Origin: a virus
Length of the DNA stretch: 33,242 bases
IMG/VR virus record: IMGVR_UViG_3300044636_000354
Span: 1 to 33,242 of that record
Reading direction: 5' to 3' (one strand)
Each line of letters begins with the position of its first letter. Positions within the stretch are counted from its first letter, which is position 1. Positions 1 through 9,600 of this stretch are shown here, piece by piece. Both the position numbers and the translations under genes were made by a program. Below the pieces are notes generated by a model. The model ran no database searches. It was not told the DNA's origin and saw only the letters and a list, made by a program, of their open reading frames with translations.

Positions 1-1
1 C

Positions 2-76
2 AAGAGTGGAAATAGCGGATCAGAAGTATTTGACTTAACACAAAGCAACGAAATTAATTTAACGTATTACGCATAA
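2..76 (+). CDS. 3' end of an upstream gene, probably the tail tube protein (partial)
   Basis: An open frame enters from the left edge and stops with TAA at 74-76, leaving only about 24 residues that end NEINLTYYA. This is too short to identify by sequence. Its position directly before the tail assembly chaperone pair is where lambda-like phages keep the major tail (tube) protein, so that assignment is inference from gene order. The gene is cut by the window edge, not broken. Confidence 0.5.
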   Translation, partial: KSGNSGSEVFDLTQSNEINLTYYA

Positions 77-87
77 GTTTATTAACC

Positions 88-110
88 GAGACCGGTGTTT
101 AACCGGTCTC
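88..110 (+). other. GC-rich hairpin between the upstream gene and gpG
   Basis: A perfect 9-bp inverted repeat, GAGACCGGT (88-96) and ACCGGTCTC (102-110), has a five-base loop. No T-run follows, so it is not a standard intrinsic terminator. It ends 17 bases before the preferred gpG start at 128, where I see no Shine-Dalgarno sequence. It could limit translation of gpG, stabilise a processed mRNA end or be a weak terminator; the sequence does not decide. Confidence 0.55.
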
Positions 111-127
111 ATCAACCAAGTGTAACA

Positions 128-559
128 ATGGCAGACCTTAGTTTAAAATCACTATTAGTTCCCTCAAAAAGTATTGAGGTAGAGTTTCCTGGCATGCCAG
201 GGTTTAAAATTGACTTAGCTTTTTTAAGTCGTGAAACAATTGTAAATATTCGTAAACGCGCTACAAAAACTACATTTAAAAATCGTCAACCACACGAAGA
301 ATTAAATGATGAATTATTTTTACAGTTATATGTAGAAAATGCAGTAAAAGGTTGGACCGGATTAAAAATCAAATACTTAGAGCAACTGGCACCAGTAGAT
401 GTTAACCACCTAGATCCAGAAGATCAATTAAATTACTCGGCAGAAAACGCCTTGTATCTAATGAAGAATTCAAGCGATTTTGATAGTTTTATTAGTGAAC
501 AGGTTAGTGACCTGGGAAACTTTTCCAAGATCAGCTCCAAGGAGTTGAAAACCAACTAA
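128..559 (+). CDS. Tail assembly chaperone (lambda gpG-like), zero-frame product
   Basis: A 143-residue protein beginning MADLSLKSLLVPSKSIEV, with a central FPGMPGFKIDLAFLSRE stretch and an acidic, Asn-rich C-terminus. This resembles gpG-type chaperones, which bind the tape measure and are absent from the finished tail. The frame is open to a GTG at 95, but that codon lies inside the 88-110 hairpin. The ATG at 128 gives the family-like MADLSLK start, so I chose it; neither start has a clear ribosome site. The key support is position: it lies just before the tape measure and contains an in-frame slippery site (514-520) leading to the -1 frame. Family assignment is from recalled similarity and architecture, not a search. 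Confidence 0.82.
   Translation: MADLSLKSLLVPSKSIEVEFPGMPGFKIDLAFLSRETIVNIRKRATKTTFKNRQPHEELNDELFLQLYVENAVKGWTGLKIKYLEQLAPVDVNHLDPEDQLNYSAENALYLMKNSSDFDSFISEQVSDLGNFSKISSKELKTN
188..201 (+). repeat. Perfect 14-bp palindrome inside gpG
   Basis: CCTGGCATGCCAGG is its own reverse complement (7-bp arms). It lies about 60 bases after the gpG start and encodes PGMPG. It is one of several GC-rich inverted repeats found early in consecutive tail genes of this AT-rich region. Confidence 0.6.
514..548 (+). promoter_or_regulatory. Programmed -1 ribosomal frameshift signal (slippery site plus hairpin)
   Basis: GGGAAAC at 514-520 is read in the gpG frame as G-GGA-AAC, the X-XXY-YYZ form needed for tandem -1 slippage. 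Ten bases downstream a hairpin, TCAGCTCC (531-538) with GGAGTTGA (541-548), offers seven usable base pairs including one G-U around a CAAG loop. After the slip the -1 frame starts at 520 and is open to 903. Lambda gpG/gpGT uses the related heptamer GGGAAAG. Slip site, phase, hairpin and open downstream frame agree; efficiency cannot be judged. Confidence 0.88.
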
Positions 560-903
560 ATAACTACTTTCAAAATCAGCAACTTGGCATGACTAGAGAA
601 AGCTACCTAGAGATGTGTGACATGATGGGTAGCGAACCTGTTGAAAGCGAAATACCTATAGAATATGAAGATTTTCCCCTAGACGTACAACAAGCACTAA
701 GTGTTTATCGTATGTTAAAAGATGAGTGGGAAGGTTTTAATGGATTATATTTAGGTAAAAGCTTTATAGGTCTAACCGAAATATTAGATTATATGGAAGT
801 TGACTTAGCCGATAGAAAGTTAACCGTTCAATTAATAAAATTAATTGACAGTGTTAGAGCAGAATTAATTAACAAACGAGAACAAAAGCCCGCTAGTACA
901 TAA
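520..903 (+). CDS. Frameshift extension (gpT part) of the gpGT tail assembly chaperone
   Basis: Reading from 520 in the -1 frame gives 127 codons before TAA at 901-903. Joined to residues 1-131 of gpG this makes a 258-residue gpGT fusion. An internal ATG at 589 has no ribosome-binding site, so independent initiation is unlikely. The segment contains YEDFPLDVQQALSVYRML and LYLGKSFIGLTEILDYMEVD, is helical and acidic, and looks like the T domain of long-tailed phages. In lambda gpGT the T part recruits tail tube subunits to the gpG-coated tape measure, and the same role is inferred. The last codons overlap the terminator stem. Confidence 0.85.
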   Translation, partial: LFQDQLQGVENQLNNYFQNQQLGMTRESYLEMCDMMGSEPVESEIPIEYEDFPLDVQQALSVYRMLKDEWEGFNGLYLGKSFIGLTEILDYMEVDLADRKLTVQLIKLIDSVRAELINKREQKPAST

Positions 904-920
904 AAACAGCGGGCTTTTTT
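885..920 (+). terminator. Intrinsic terminator after gpGT
   Basis: AAAGCCCGCT (885-894) pairs perfectly with AGCGGGCTTT (908-917) over a 13-base loop, and the T-run continues to 920. The left arm is within the last gpGT codons, so gene and terminator are interlocked. The GC-rich core followed by six T residues is a textbook Rho-independent terminator. A strong promoter begins 19 bases later. Confidence 0.9.
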
Positions 921-939
921 GTTGTAAAAAATTTTGCGG

Positions 940-968
940 TTGACATTTTAAAACCCTTGTGTTATACT
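940..968 (+). promoter_or_regulatory. Sigma70-type promoter upstream of the tape measure gene
   Basis: TTGACA at 940-945 and TATACT at 963-968 are separated by exactly 17 bases. A TG one base before the -10 gives an extended -10. The spacer ends CCCTTGTG, which also occurs at the same spacer position in the promoter at 20775. It lies between the terminator and the tape measure gene. Transcription would begin near 975, giving a leader of about 50 bases. Confidence 0.85.
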
Positions 969-980
969 TGGTGTAATCTC

Positions 981-1018
981 GCATAAAATATTATGCAACT
1001 ATAAAAATTCACCTGGAG
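981..1018 (+). promoter_or_regulatory. Leader hairpin and ribosome-binding site of the tape measure gene
   Basis: GCATAA (981-986) and TTATGC (991-996) form a small AT-rich hairpin near the 5' end of the predicted transcript. GGAG at 1015-1018 is five bases before the ATG at 1024 and fixes that start. The hairpin does not cover the ribosome site, so it may simply protect the 5' end. Confidence 0.5.
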
Positions 1019-1023
1019 CTACT

Positions 1024-4000
1024 ATGGCAGGTAATACGATAAATATAGATCTTAATGTACAAGATCAAAATAAATCTATGCAAAGTCGTACTAACGATGC
1101 AAAAAAATTAAATGAGCAACTAGAGCGCGCAAATAATTTATTGCGTGGTACAAAAACTGGTAGTGCTGCTATGCGTCGTGCTGGATTCGATCCTATGACT
1201 GGAGCCGAAGTAGGTGAATATAATCGTGCTCGTGGAGCAGCAGGCGGTGGCGGAGCTAGTGCTAGAGATTTTGCAGATCAAGCTCGTGGATTAGGTGGAT
1301 TAGTTAGACTATACGCTACTTATGCAGCAAATATATTTGCTGTTGCAGCTGCTTTTAATGCACTTCGTGAAGCAATGCAAACAGAAGTAATGATTCGCAG
1401 CTTAGATCAACTAGGTGCAGCTAGTGGTATAGCCATGGGCGGCCTAGCAAAACAATTTGCTGAAGCTAGTGGAGGAGCCATTAGTTTACGCGAATCTATG
1501 GAAGCTACTGCTAAAGCAATAAGTAGTGGTATGACACGCGATCAGTTTATGCAATTAGGTGAAGTAGCTAAAGGAGCAGCACAAGCACTTGGCTTAAATA
1601 TGAGTGATGCCGTTAGCAGACTTACACGTGGTATTACAAAACTAGAGCCGGAATTACTAGACGAATTAGGTTTATTTACTAAAGTAGGTAAAGCTGCAGA
1701 AGATTATGCGCGTAGAGTAGGTAAAACCGAAGCACAACTAACAGACTTTGAACGTCGTCAAGCATTTGCTAATGCTGTGCTTAAAGAAGGTAGAGATAAG
1801 TTTGGAGAAATTGCTCAAGAAGGCAATCCTTATGATAAATTATTGTCCCAATTAAAAAATGTAGCACAAGATATATTAACAGTTGTAAATAATCTTATAG
1901 CGCCTATAGCCAAATTATTAGCCGACAATACTGGTTTAATTGCAGCCGCTATTGGTTTAGCAGCTATTAAAATTACTAAAACAGCACTACCAGCACTAGG
2001 ACAGTGGCGAGAAGGTCTTAAAGCAGCTGCTGAAGATGCGGCGGAAAAAGCCACATTAATTAACAGAAGTTTTCAAGAAGCATTTATAAAGCGACAAGAA
2101 AGCGCACTAGGTATCCCCGCCCTAGAACAAAACCTGCAAAAGGCCAAGCAACAACTTAAAGCTGCACAACAGGAACTACTGGGTGCTACTGGCGGCATGG
2201 ATAAACGTGTTGCTGGCAGTAAGTGGTTTGGTAAAGCAACTAGTGAAGATGTTGGCAATGAAAAAAGTATAGCTAAACTGCAAGAAACTAGTGCAAAATT
2301 TGCACAAAGTGAATCAGCTGACAAGCAAAAAATTGCGGTAGCTATGGATAAAGTAGCTGCTGCACAGAAATTAGTATTAGAACGCAGCCAAGCCTTGGCT
2401 AGTGTAGACGATACTTTACAAGAGGGACTACAAAAACGTGCACGAGTATTGTCAGAACTATGGCAGCGTGAAGAAATAAGAGACCAAGCTCGCAGCAAGG
2501 CCGCTAGACTTCGTATATTAAGTGAAGTTACTGGTGATGTAGAAGGCAAAGGTTTTGTTGGCGGTATTAAAGAACTATACGGCAAAGCACAAGCAGATAA
2601 AGATCTAGGCAGAATAGGTAAATTTGTAACTGTAACTCAAGGTGGGATGATAGCCGCCGCCAGTGCTGTTGGCATACTTGGTGCAAGTTTAGGCAGAGCA
2701 CTTTTAATAGCAGAAGTTATTACAGCTGCATTTTTAGTACTAGATACATTATTTAGTAAAAATAAAAAAGCTGTACAAGATTTTGATAGCGCAATACAAT
2801 CCCTAGAAGAATCAACTAAAACTGCTACTATGGTAGCAGAAAAATACAAAAATGCACTAACTGTTGATAGTATTAATGCATTTGCTAATAGCGTAGAAAA
2901 CATATCAGATAGTCTAGACAGAGTAAATAAAGCATTTGCTAAATCTGACCAGCTAAGCAGTTGGATAGATAAAACAAAAGATTTTTTAGCTGTGTTTTGG
3001 GGTGGCCAAAGATCTAAAAAATTAAGTGAAAATTTAGTAGATAGTGTAACTAGTGCGATTCAGGCAATGCCAATAGGCGAAATGCGTGACTCATTGCAGG
3101 AGCAGCTAGGAAAAGTATTAGATACTACAGATTTATCAGAGGAAGGACTAACAGAAAAGCTAAAAAGTTTAACTACTAGTTTACGCGATAAAGAGTTATT
3201 AGAGCTTAGTCGTGGCGTACAAACTATTATTCAAAATAGTAAAAAAGCACTAAAAGATGCGCAAGCAGTTACACAAGATGTACGTGAAACTGCTAAATCA
3301 ACTGAAACAGCTTTTCAAAATTTAGCTAATGCTACCAGAGATAATAGTCCGCTAACAGTATTTTTAGGTAATACCATTAAACAAGCAGCAGCACTTAAAA
3401 AAGCTTTAGATGATACTGTTGGTGCTCGCGGAGCCATGGACGAATTAACTAAAAAAGGCGGGTTAGAATTCTTAGATCCAGGAACGGCATTAACATTAGC
3501 TCCATTGGTTGAAGAGTATAAAAACTTAACAACGCAATCTGATAACTATAATAAAACTTTAGCAACTAGCGAAACAAGACTAAAACAGCTACAAAAAGAA
3601 TTAGCAAGTGGGCCATTATTTGCTGGTGATGAGCAACAAAAAAGATCCGAGCTAGCACAACTACCACAAATTATAGAGGACGCAAAGTCTAAACTAGGCG
3701 GACTAAATAGTAGAATGGAAGAAATATCTGGTACTGCACGCAGATTAATTCAGGATAGTGTAAGCAAACAAATAGATGCTAGTTTAGCTAATTTTAAATT
3801 ACGACTACAGCAGTTATCTGTTCAACAACAACAAGCTATAGTTGGTACATATAAAGAGCAAACGGTAGAAATAGCAAAACGTCAAACTGATTTAGCTATA
3901 AAAGCTATAGATATTCAAAGTAAGCTATCAGATAGTAATATAAAACTTGTGTTAGGCATAGAGTTATTAAGACTGCAAGTTCAACGAGATGCCGATCTTA

Positions 4001-5724
4001 GAGAACTACAGTTTTATAAAGATGCACAAGATCGAGGTAATCAATTAGAATCAGCTGTAGAGGAAAGACAAACAGAGCTGCAAAAACGTATTTCTAGAAC
4101 TGGTGAAGTAGAAAAGGCGGTTGCGAAACTTGATGTTACTAAATTAAGTGAATTAGCTAAGCAAGATCCAACATTAATGGCTATAGTTCAACAGCTACAG
4201 GGAGCACAACTTGCTAGAACTGGTTTTGCTAATCAAAAGCAGCAAGAATTATTAAAAGGCGCCATTACTCAGGTTGATTTAAGTACTAGAGATATTGTAG
4301 AAAGCTTACAACGTCAAGCTGAAAGTATAAATAGACAACTTAATGAAATAACAGATCAAGGTCCTGGTGGTCAAGGAGCTAGATTTGAACTAACGCAAAG
4401 ATTACGTGATTTAAATCAAGAAATTGAAAGAGAACGATTTAAAGGTGGATTAAAAGCCGCAGGATTAACTCTTGCAGAAGATATAAAAGGAAAAACTGGA
4501 GATCAGCTAGCAGAAGCTCAAAAAAGTTATGATTCATTAGTTAAAAGGCTAACCAATACATATAATGAAAATTTAGCAAAAATAGAATCTGATAGTAGAA
4601 AGGCTCTATTTGAACTAGCTGCTAAAGGTGAAGAAGCTCTACAACAATTAAATCTTACTGAAGTTAATAGATTCCTGGACCAGGTAATTGCAACGGAAGA
4701 AAGAACACAACAACTTGACAAAGCCGGTTTAACACTACTAGAACAAAAACTAAACTTTGAAAGAGAAAATTTTGAGTTTAAAAATAATTCTGGTCAACTA
4801 TCTACAGAAGAATATAGATTAGGTAATTTACGCTTACAACAAATAGGAAATGAATTAGCTTTACAAAAAGCTATATTAGAGGCTACTAGTACTAGAAATA
4901 CCGCTACATTACAACTATTAAGAGATATGGCTGCCGCACCTGGTGCAGATAGTGAGTTTGGCCCAGTGCCTCAAGCGGGACAACCTAGCTTTATAAGCCG
5001 TGGAGCTGCTATTGGTCAAGGATACCAGGATGCTACTACTGCAGCTATTAACTTATCAAATCAGCAATCAACAATCCTAGGATTAAATGTTACATTAACA
5101 GATAGTGCGACAAAATTAGGTGATACGTGGAGTCAGCAATTTAGTAAGATGACGGATGCAATGCTGTCATTTATACAAACTGGTAAGTTTAGTTTCAAAG
5201 ATTTTATGAATAGTATGTTATTAGACTTTACCAGAACTATTTTGCAAATGCAAATGCAAAAATTTGCTACTAGCTTATTTGGTGGAAGTACGGCAGTAGG
5301 AGCAAGTTTAGCTTCATTTTTTGGCTTTAGTGCTATGGGCAATGCTTTTAATAATCAAGGTATTATGAAATATGCCAAAGGAGGAATTTTTACTAATTCA
5401 ATAGTAAATAGTCCTACAGTATTTAAAGCTGCAAAAGGTATAGGTGTAATGGGTGAAGCAGGACCAGAAGCAATTATGCCATTAAAACGCGATAGTAATG
5501 GTAATCTTGGTGTACGTAGTAATCAAGGAAATGTGGATATAGTAGTTAATAATTACAGTCCAGAAAAAGCAACAGCAAAAGAAACAACTGACGCTAGAGG
5601 TAATAGACGAATAGAAGTTACTGTTGGTGACATGGTTGCTGGAGAGTTAAGCCGTACAAACAGTAGTTTACAAAGAACTTTTACTAATACGTATGGCATA
5701 AGTTCAATGGTAGGAAGGAGATAG
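1024..5724 (+). CDS. Tail tape measure protein (lambda gpH-like)
   Basis: A 1566-residue protein that sets tail length and lies inside the tail tube. Hydrophobic segments are at about 91-113, 304-325 and 540-577, with long Gln/Lys/Glu-rich, probably coiled-coil helices between and after them. Near 1365-1421, LGDTWSQQFSKMTDAML and FKDFMNSMLLDFTRTIL match the lambda tape measure C-terminal domain. These are followed by MKYAKGGIFTN (about 1448) and GEAGPEAIMPLKR (about 1477-1489), a hallmark of gpH-type C-termini. Lambda gpH is 853 residues, so a tail much longer than lambda's is expected. It has its own promoter and a GGAG ribosome site. A 7-bp imperfect hairpin lies about 100 bases inside the gene (1126-1147). 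Confidence 0.95.
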   Translation: MAGNTINIDLNVQDQNKSMQSRTNDAKKLNEQLERANNLLRGTKTGSAAMRRAGFDPMTGAEVGEYNRARGAAGGGGASARDFADQARGLGGLVRLYATYAANIFAVAAAFNALREAMQTEVMIRSLDQLGAASGIAMGGLAKQFAEASGGAISLRESMEATAKAISSGMTRDQFMQLGEVAKGAAQALGLNMSDAVSRLTRGITKLEPELLDELGLFTKVGKAAEDYARRVGKTEAQLTDFERRQAFANAVLKEGRDKFGEIAQEGNPYDKLLSQLKNVAQDILTVVNNLIAPIAKLLADNTGLIAAAIGLAAIKITKTALPALGQWREGLKAAAEDAAEKATLINRSFQEAFIKRQESALGIPALEQNLQKAKQQLKAAQQELLGATGGMDKRVAGSKWFGKATSEDVGNEKSIAKLQETSAKFAQSESADKQKIAVAMDKVAAAQKLVLERSQALASVDDTLQEGLQKRARVLSELWQREEIRDQARSKAARLRILSEVTGDVEGKGFVGGIKELYGKAQADKDLGRIGKFVTVTQGGMIAAASAVGILGASLGRALLIAEVITAAFLVLDTLFSKNKKAVQDFDSAIQSLEESTKTATMVAEKYKNALTVDSINAFANSVENISDSLDRVNKAFAKSDQLSSWIDKTKDFLAVFWGGQRSKKLSENLVDSVTSAIQAMPIGEMRDSLQEQLGKVLDTTDLSEEGLTEKLKSLTTSLRDKELLELSRGVQTIIQNSKKALKDAQAVTQDVRETAKSTETAFQNLANATRDNSPLTVFLGNTIKQAAALKKALDDTVGARGAMDELTKKGGLEFLDPGTALTLAPLVEEYKNLTTQSDNYNKTLATSETRLKQLQKELASGPLFAGDEQQKRSELAQLPQIIEDAKSKLGGLNSRMEEISGTARRLIQDSVSKQIDASLANFKLRLQQLSVQQQQAIVGTYKEQTVEIAKRQTDLAIKAIDIQSKLSDSNIKLVLGIELLRLQVQRDADLRELQFYKDAQDRGNQLESAVEERQTELQKRISRTGEVEKAVAKLDVTKLSELAKQDPTLMAIVQQLQGAQLARTGFANQKQQELLKGAITQVDLSTRDIVESLQRQAESINRQLNEITDQGPGGQGARFELTQRLRDLNQEIERERFKGGLKAAGLTLAEDIKGKTGDQLAEAQKSYDSLVKRLTNTYNENLAKIESDSRKALFELAAKGEEALQQLNLTEVNRFLDQVIATEERTQQLDKAGLTLLEQKLNFERENFEFKNNSGQLSTEEYRLGNLRLQQIGNELALQKAILEATSTRNTATLQLLRDMAAAPGADSEFGPVPQAGQPSFISRGAAIGQGYQDATTAAINLSNQQSTILGLNVTLTDSATKLGDTWSQQFSKMTDAMLSFIQTGKFSFKDFMNSMLLDFTRTILQMQMQKFATSLFGGSTAVGASLASFFGFSAMGNAFNNQGIMKYAKGGIFTNSIVNSPTVFKAAKGIGVMGEAGPEAIMPLKRDSNGNLGVRSNQGNVDIVVNNYSPEKATAKETTDARGNRRIEVTVGDMVAGELSRTNSSLQRTFTNTYGISSMVGRR

Positions 5725-5725
5725 T

Positions 5726-6088
5726 ATGGCTAACATAACCTGGCCAGTAGGATTACCTCAATCACCTCAAAAAGATTTTACAGAAAATATTGGTATAAAT
5801 ATACTAAGATCACCAATGGATGCAGGGCCGGCTAAACAGCGACTACGTAGTCGCCGGCCCACTACTATGGCACTTAGTTTTATAATGACAACAGCACAAA
5901 CTCAAACACTGGAAACTTTTGTAAATGATACACTATTAGGTGTAAAGCGATTTAATTTTACTCATCCTAGACTTGGAACTACAGTTGAATGTAGACTAGT
6001 TCCACAAGGTGATGGACAATTTTTCTCACTACAGTATCGCGCGCCTGGATACTGGCAAACTAACCTACAATTTGAAATATTACCATGA
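5726..6088 (+). CDS. Minor tail protein, lambda gpM-like
   Basis: 120 residues beginning MANITWPVGLPQSPQKDF, with DAGPAKQRLRSRRPTTM at about 32-48 and LGTTVECRLVPQGDG later. This resembles the Phage_min_tail (gpM) family, which joins the tail tip to the tube. AAGGAG at 5715-5720, five bases before the ATG, is an excellent ribosome site inside the end of the tape measure gene. The stop overlaps the next start in ATGA (6085-6088), implying coupled translation. A GC-rich inverted repeat lies at 5825-5860. Family assignment is by remembered sequence pattern plus gene order. Confidence 0.85.
   Translation: MANITWPVGLPQSPQKDFTENIGINILRSPMDAGPAKQRLRSRRPTTMALSFIMTTAQTQTLETFVNDTLLGVKRFNFTHPRLGTTVECRLVPQGDGQFFSLQYRAPGYWQTNLQFEILP
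5825..5860 (+). repeat. GC-rich compound inverted repeat inside the gpM-like gene
   Basis: GGGCCGGC (5825-5832) matches GCCGGCCC (5853-5860) as an 8-bp inverted repeat. Between them and overlapping the right arm is GCGACTACGTAGTCGC (5839-5854), a perfect 16-bp palindrome. The arms compete, so the RNA could switch between two hairpins. It encodes the Arg-rich GPAKQRLRSRRP segment, and its GC content stands out sharply from neighbouring DNA. Confidence 0.65.
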
Positions 6089-6663
6089 GTAGACTAAACA
6101 GCTTATCAGCATCAGCCATTAAAGCTATGTTTTCCTCAGAAACAGAGGATCAATTAATTACATTATTAACAATTAAAGATCCTGATGGTGGAACAGACGA
6201 TGTTAGATTAGCTGATAGTTTTACTGGTAGATTAACTGGTGTTACTAGCGGATGGTCTACACAACAGTTAGAAACACTAGAAGGTTATACAGATGACGCA
6301 GAGGTTATGTATGGTGTTACCTACGCCGGGAAAGATTATTGGTTTATACCAATGCAAATCAATTTACCAAGCGAAGAAGAAACTGGTGTAGGAAACTTAA
6401 GTATAACAATTAATTATGTAACCCCTGAAGCAATTACACTAATAAGAAAATATTTAACTAAACCAACACAAGTAACCATAAGTTTAGTATTATCTAGTAA
6501 TTTAGTTGGGCCAGTTCCAGAAGCAGAATTTTCAAAGTTTTATATTGTAGGGGCTACTTATAGCGCAGAAAGTATACAACTACAACTAGAAATGATTAAT
6601 TTTACCAGAGAACCATTTCCTAGCTTTACATTTTCACCATTATATTTTCCGGGATTATTTTAA
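6085..6663 (+). CDS. Minor tail protein in the gpL position (DUF1833-like)
   Basis: 192 residues. The N-terminus LSASAIKAMFSSETEDQL, the middle YWFIPMQINLPSEEE, SITINYVTPEAITLIRKY and the C-terminal EPFPSFTFSPLYFPGLF match the pattern of DUF1833 phage proteins, which sit where lambda has gpL and end in PGLF. A tail-tip structural role is inferred from position. The iron-sulphur cysteines of lambda gpL are absent: I see no cysteine in the protein. It overlaps the gpM-like gene by four bases and the next gene by one (TAATG), so all three are probably translationally coupled. A 5-bp hairpin lies at 6133-6149. Confidence 0.75.
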   Translation: MSRLNSLSASAIKAMFSSETEDQLITLLTIKDPDGGTDDVRLADSFTGRLTGVTSGWSTQQLETLEGYTDDAEVMYGVTYAGKDYWFIPMQINLPSEEETGVGNLSITINYVTPEAITLIRKYLTKPTQVTISLVLSSNLVGPVPEAEFSKFYIVGATYSAESIQLQLEMINFTREPFPSFTFSPLYFPGLF

Positions 6664-9600
6664 TGGATTATAATAAATATATTGGATTACCTTACCAAGA
6701 GAACGGTAGAAACGAACAAGGTATTGATTGTTGGGGACTGGCAGGATTATTCTATAAAAATGAACTAAACATAGAATTACCTAGCTATACAGAACTATAT
6801 GATGGCAGCTATGACCCTAAGGCCGTAGCTGCCATTAACTATTATAAAGACACTTGGACTAAAGTATCCAGCCCTCAAACAGGCGACTTGTGCTTATTTA
6901 AAATCATGGGTGAACTTAGTCATGTAGGCGTTTACATTGATAGCGGAAAGTTTTTACATAGTCGCGATGGTAAAGATAGTGTAATTGAATCTATAAATAG
7001 TCCTATGTGGTTTAATAGACTAGAGGGATTCTACAGATATACTGAAACAAGCCCCTTAACTGTTATAGGTAGTCCACATCCACTACAGTGGAATCAAGCT
7101 GTAGAATTGGCTCAGTCAGGAACAAACTGTCAAGCATTTGCAAATTATATTAGTACTAAATATAATTTAAGTGCAGGATTTAGTAAACAATTAATACTTA
7201 CTATTGATGGAGTTCCTGTTCCACGGGATCGATGGGAAACAACATACTTTGAAAAAGATCAGGTAGTAAATTATAAAATAGTAGCACAAGGCAGACAAGG
7301 GCTGCGTACTGTAGCTAGTATTGCTATAATTATTGCTGCGACCGCTTTAGGGGGCCCGTTAGGAGCAGCAATAGAATTTGCAGGAGCTGATGTTGCAGCA
7401 TTAGGCGAGTTAGGTATTAATACTACTATAGCATCTGCAGGATTTAAAATAGCCGGAACACTAGCAATACAATTTGCTGGTATGGCACTTGTAAATGCAG
7501 CGTTTCCTATTAGACCACCAAAAGATCCAGGACAAGCTATACCTACTAATATGTTTAGTGGTACACAAAATCAAGCTAATCCATTTGGTGCAATACCAGT
7601 TGTGCTTGGAAAAACTCGTGTTACTGGATTACTTGGAGCTACACCATACTTAGAAACATTAACTGCTACTAGCCTACTACACTTAATCATTATTTGGGGT
7701 TTTGGCCCACTATGGGTAGATGAAGCAGGTATTTGCGTAGGTGCTACAAAATTAAGTAGCTTACATCAAGATACTACTAAACGCGACAGAAAGGTACAAT
7801 TAACCTTAAGCGGCTCAGACTTAGAAACCGACTCTGAAAGAGAAGCCTTTAACAATTATTATCCTAGCGATGTACAACAACTGCCAACAAGCCCAGTAGA
7901 ATTAATCAATAACAGTACAACAGGTAACCCTTGGACTACTGTTACGTTTACGCAAGCCGCAACTAACATTAAAGTTGCTATTAATTTTCCAGAAGGCTTG
8001 CGCATGATAAATACCGAAAGCGGTAATAGTTATGCTCACAAAGTTCGTTTTGCAATAGCTTGCTATCCTAGCAGTTATGGAGACCCTGGTAATACAGTAG
8101 ATATTCCAGCTAATCAGAATGAATTACGTTATAGTATTACTACTAATAAAATATTTGGATTACAAGCTCCTGGTAGTTTAAGTATACCTCTTGGTGATAA
8201 TGGTCCTAAAAGCTGGAGTTTATATAGAAAATATATATTTGCCATACAAGCTAACGGCAGTGTTGAAATGTTTGCAGGCAGCGTATCTGACAATAATGGT
8301 AGTATTATAGACCAAGATCTAATAAATGCACTAGAAAGCACAGGATACGCTAGTTTATTAGGCTTGCAGAATACTTATCAGTATACTCCTACGATACCAA
8401 GTGGTTTTATAAAATTACATGAAGTTGTATTAGGTCCAAATAACTACTATACAACTAATAGTTTCTTAAGTGGTTACAGCAGTTATGTAATAACTGGATT
8501 AACATTAACTAGTACTGCAGATACCATATCTGGAGAATTAACTGGTGGTAGAACAGTTACCATAGTTAGTGGCAGTATTAAAACAAATACTATCAATACC
8601 CCAACAACAGAAATAGATACATTAGTCTTTAGCGCATATACAGACTTGCCTAATGCAGTAGCAGTTACACAGAGTACTTGGGCTAATGAATTTTTACGTA
8701 CTAATGCAGTTTGGAGTAGTACAAACGCACAAACTCATGAATACGATGATCAAGCTACCGGCGTAGTATTTCCATATGATGGATACTATACTATTGATCT
8801 TGCTGCGGATAATTGGGCAGAAGCCTATGTTAATGGTATTCAGGTAGCCTCAACATCTAACAGTTTTAAAAATGATGAGCAAGGCGGAGTGCCAGCAGGA
8901 TCAGTACGACAGCAAGTATATATAACAGCAGGTACGTATACTGTTAGAGTAGTTGGAAAAAATAGAACTGGAGACGGAACTAATCCAGCCTTAACAAACA
9001 GCAACAGAGGTGTTGCCTGTAGAATTAGATTTGTTTGGGATGGTGTAGATAATATTAATCCTAATCAAGGCTGGGAAATTGTTGAGCTAGAGAAGAACGA
9101 AAAAGATGGTTTCAATTTTATCTATGAGTTTCCAGACAGGCCTAGAAATACCTATACAGTAAGAGTAAAGCGATTAACAGCCGATAATACTAGCTCAGGT
9201 AAAACACAGTTTGCGCATAAAGCATACTTATATGCAATAACTGCTACAGATACTAGTGTGGCTCCACTAAAGCCACTGCCTGTGCGTGGCACAGAAAAGC
9301 GTAATTTAGCTAGAACAGCTATAGTTGTACAAAGTACAAATAAAGTTAATGGTACACTAGAAGGTGTAAATGCTCTAGTACAAACAAAAGCAAAAGTTTG
9401 GACTGGTACTAAATGGGAACTTGAACAACCTACAAGTAATCCAGCAAGTTTGTTTGCTTACGTATTGCAACATACTGCTAATGCATATCCAGTTAGTGAC
9501 AGTGAAATAGATTGGGATACTTTAAAAAACTGGTATATTTTTTGTGATTTAATAACTACTACAAAACCTAAATTTGAGTACAACAATGTATTAAATAGTA

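Noticed and set aside
95-127. GTG at 95 as the start of gpG
   Set aside because: It lies inside a stable hairpin and adds residues unlike the family; ATG at 128 gives the expected N-terminus.
589-903. An independent gene starting at ATG 589
   Set aside because: No ribosome-binding site, and the frame continues upstream to a perfectly phased slippery site; it is better explained as the gpT part of a frameshift product.
1830-2903. Reverse-strand open frames within the tape measure gene
   Set aside because: They are shadows of a strongly recognisable coding frame, with no ribosome sites or family resemblance. The same holds for all other reverse frames in the window.
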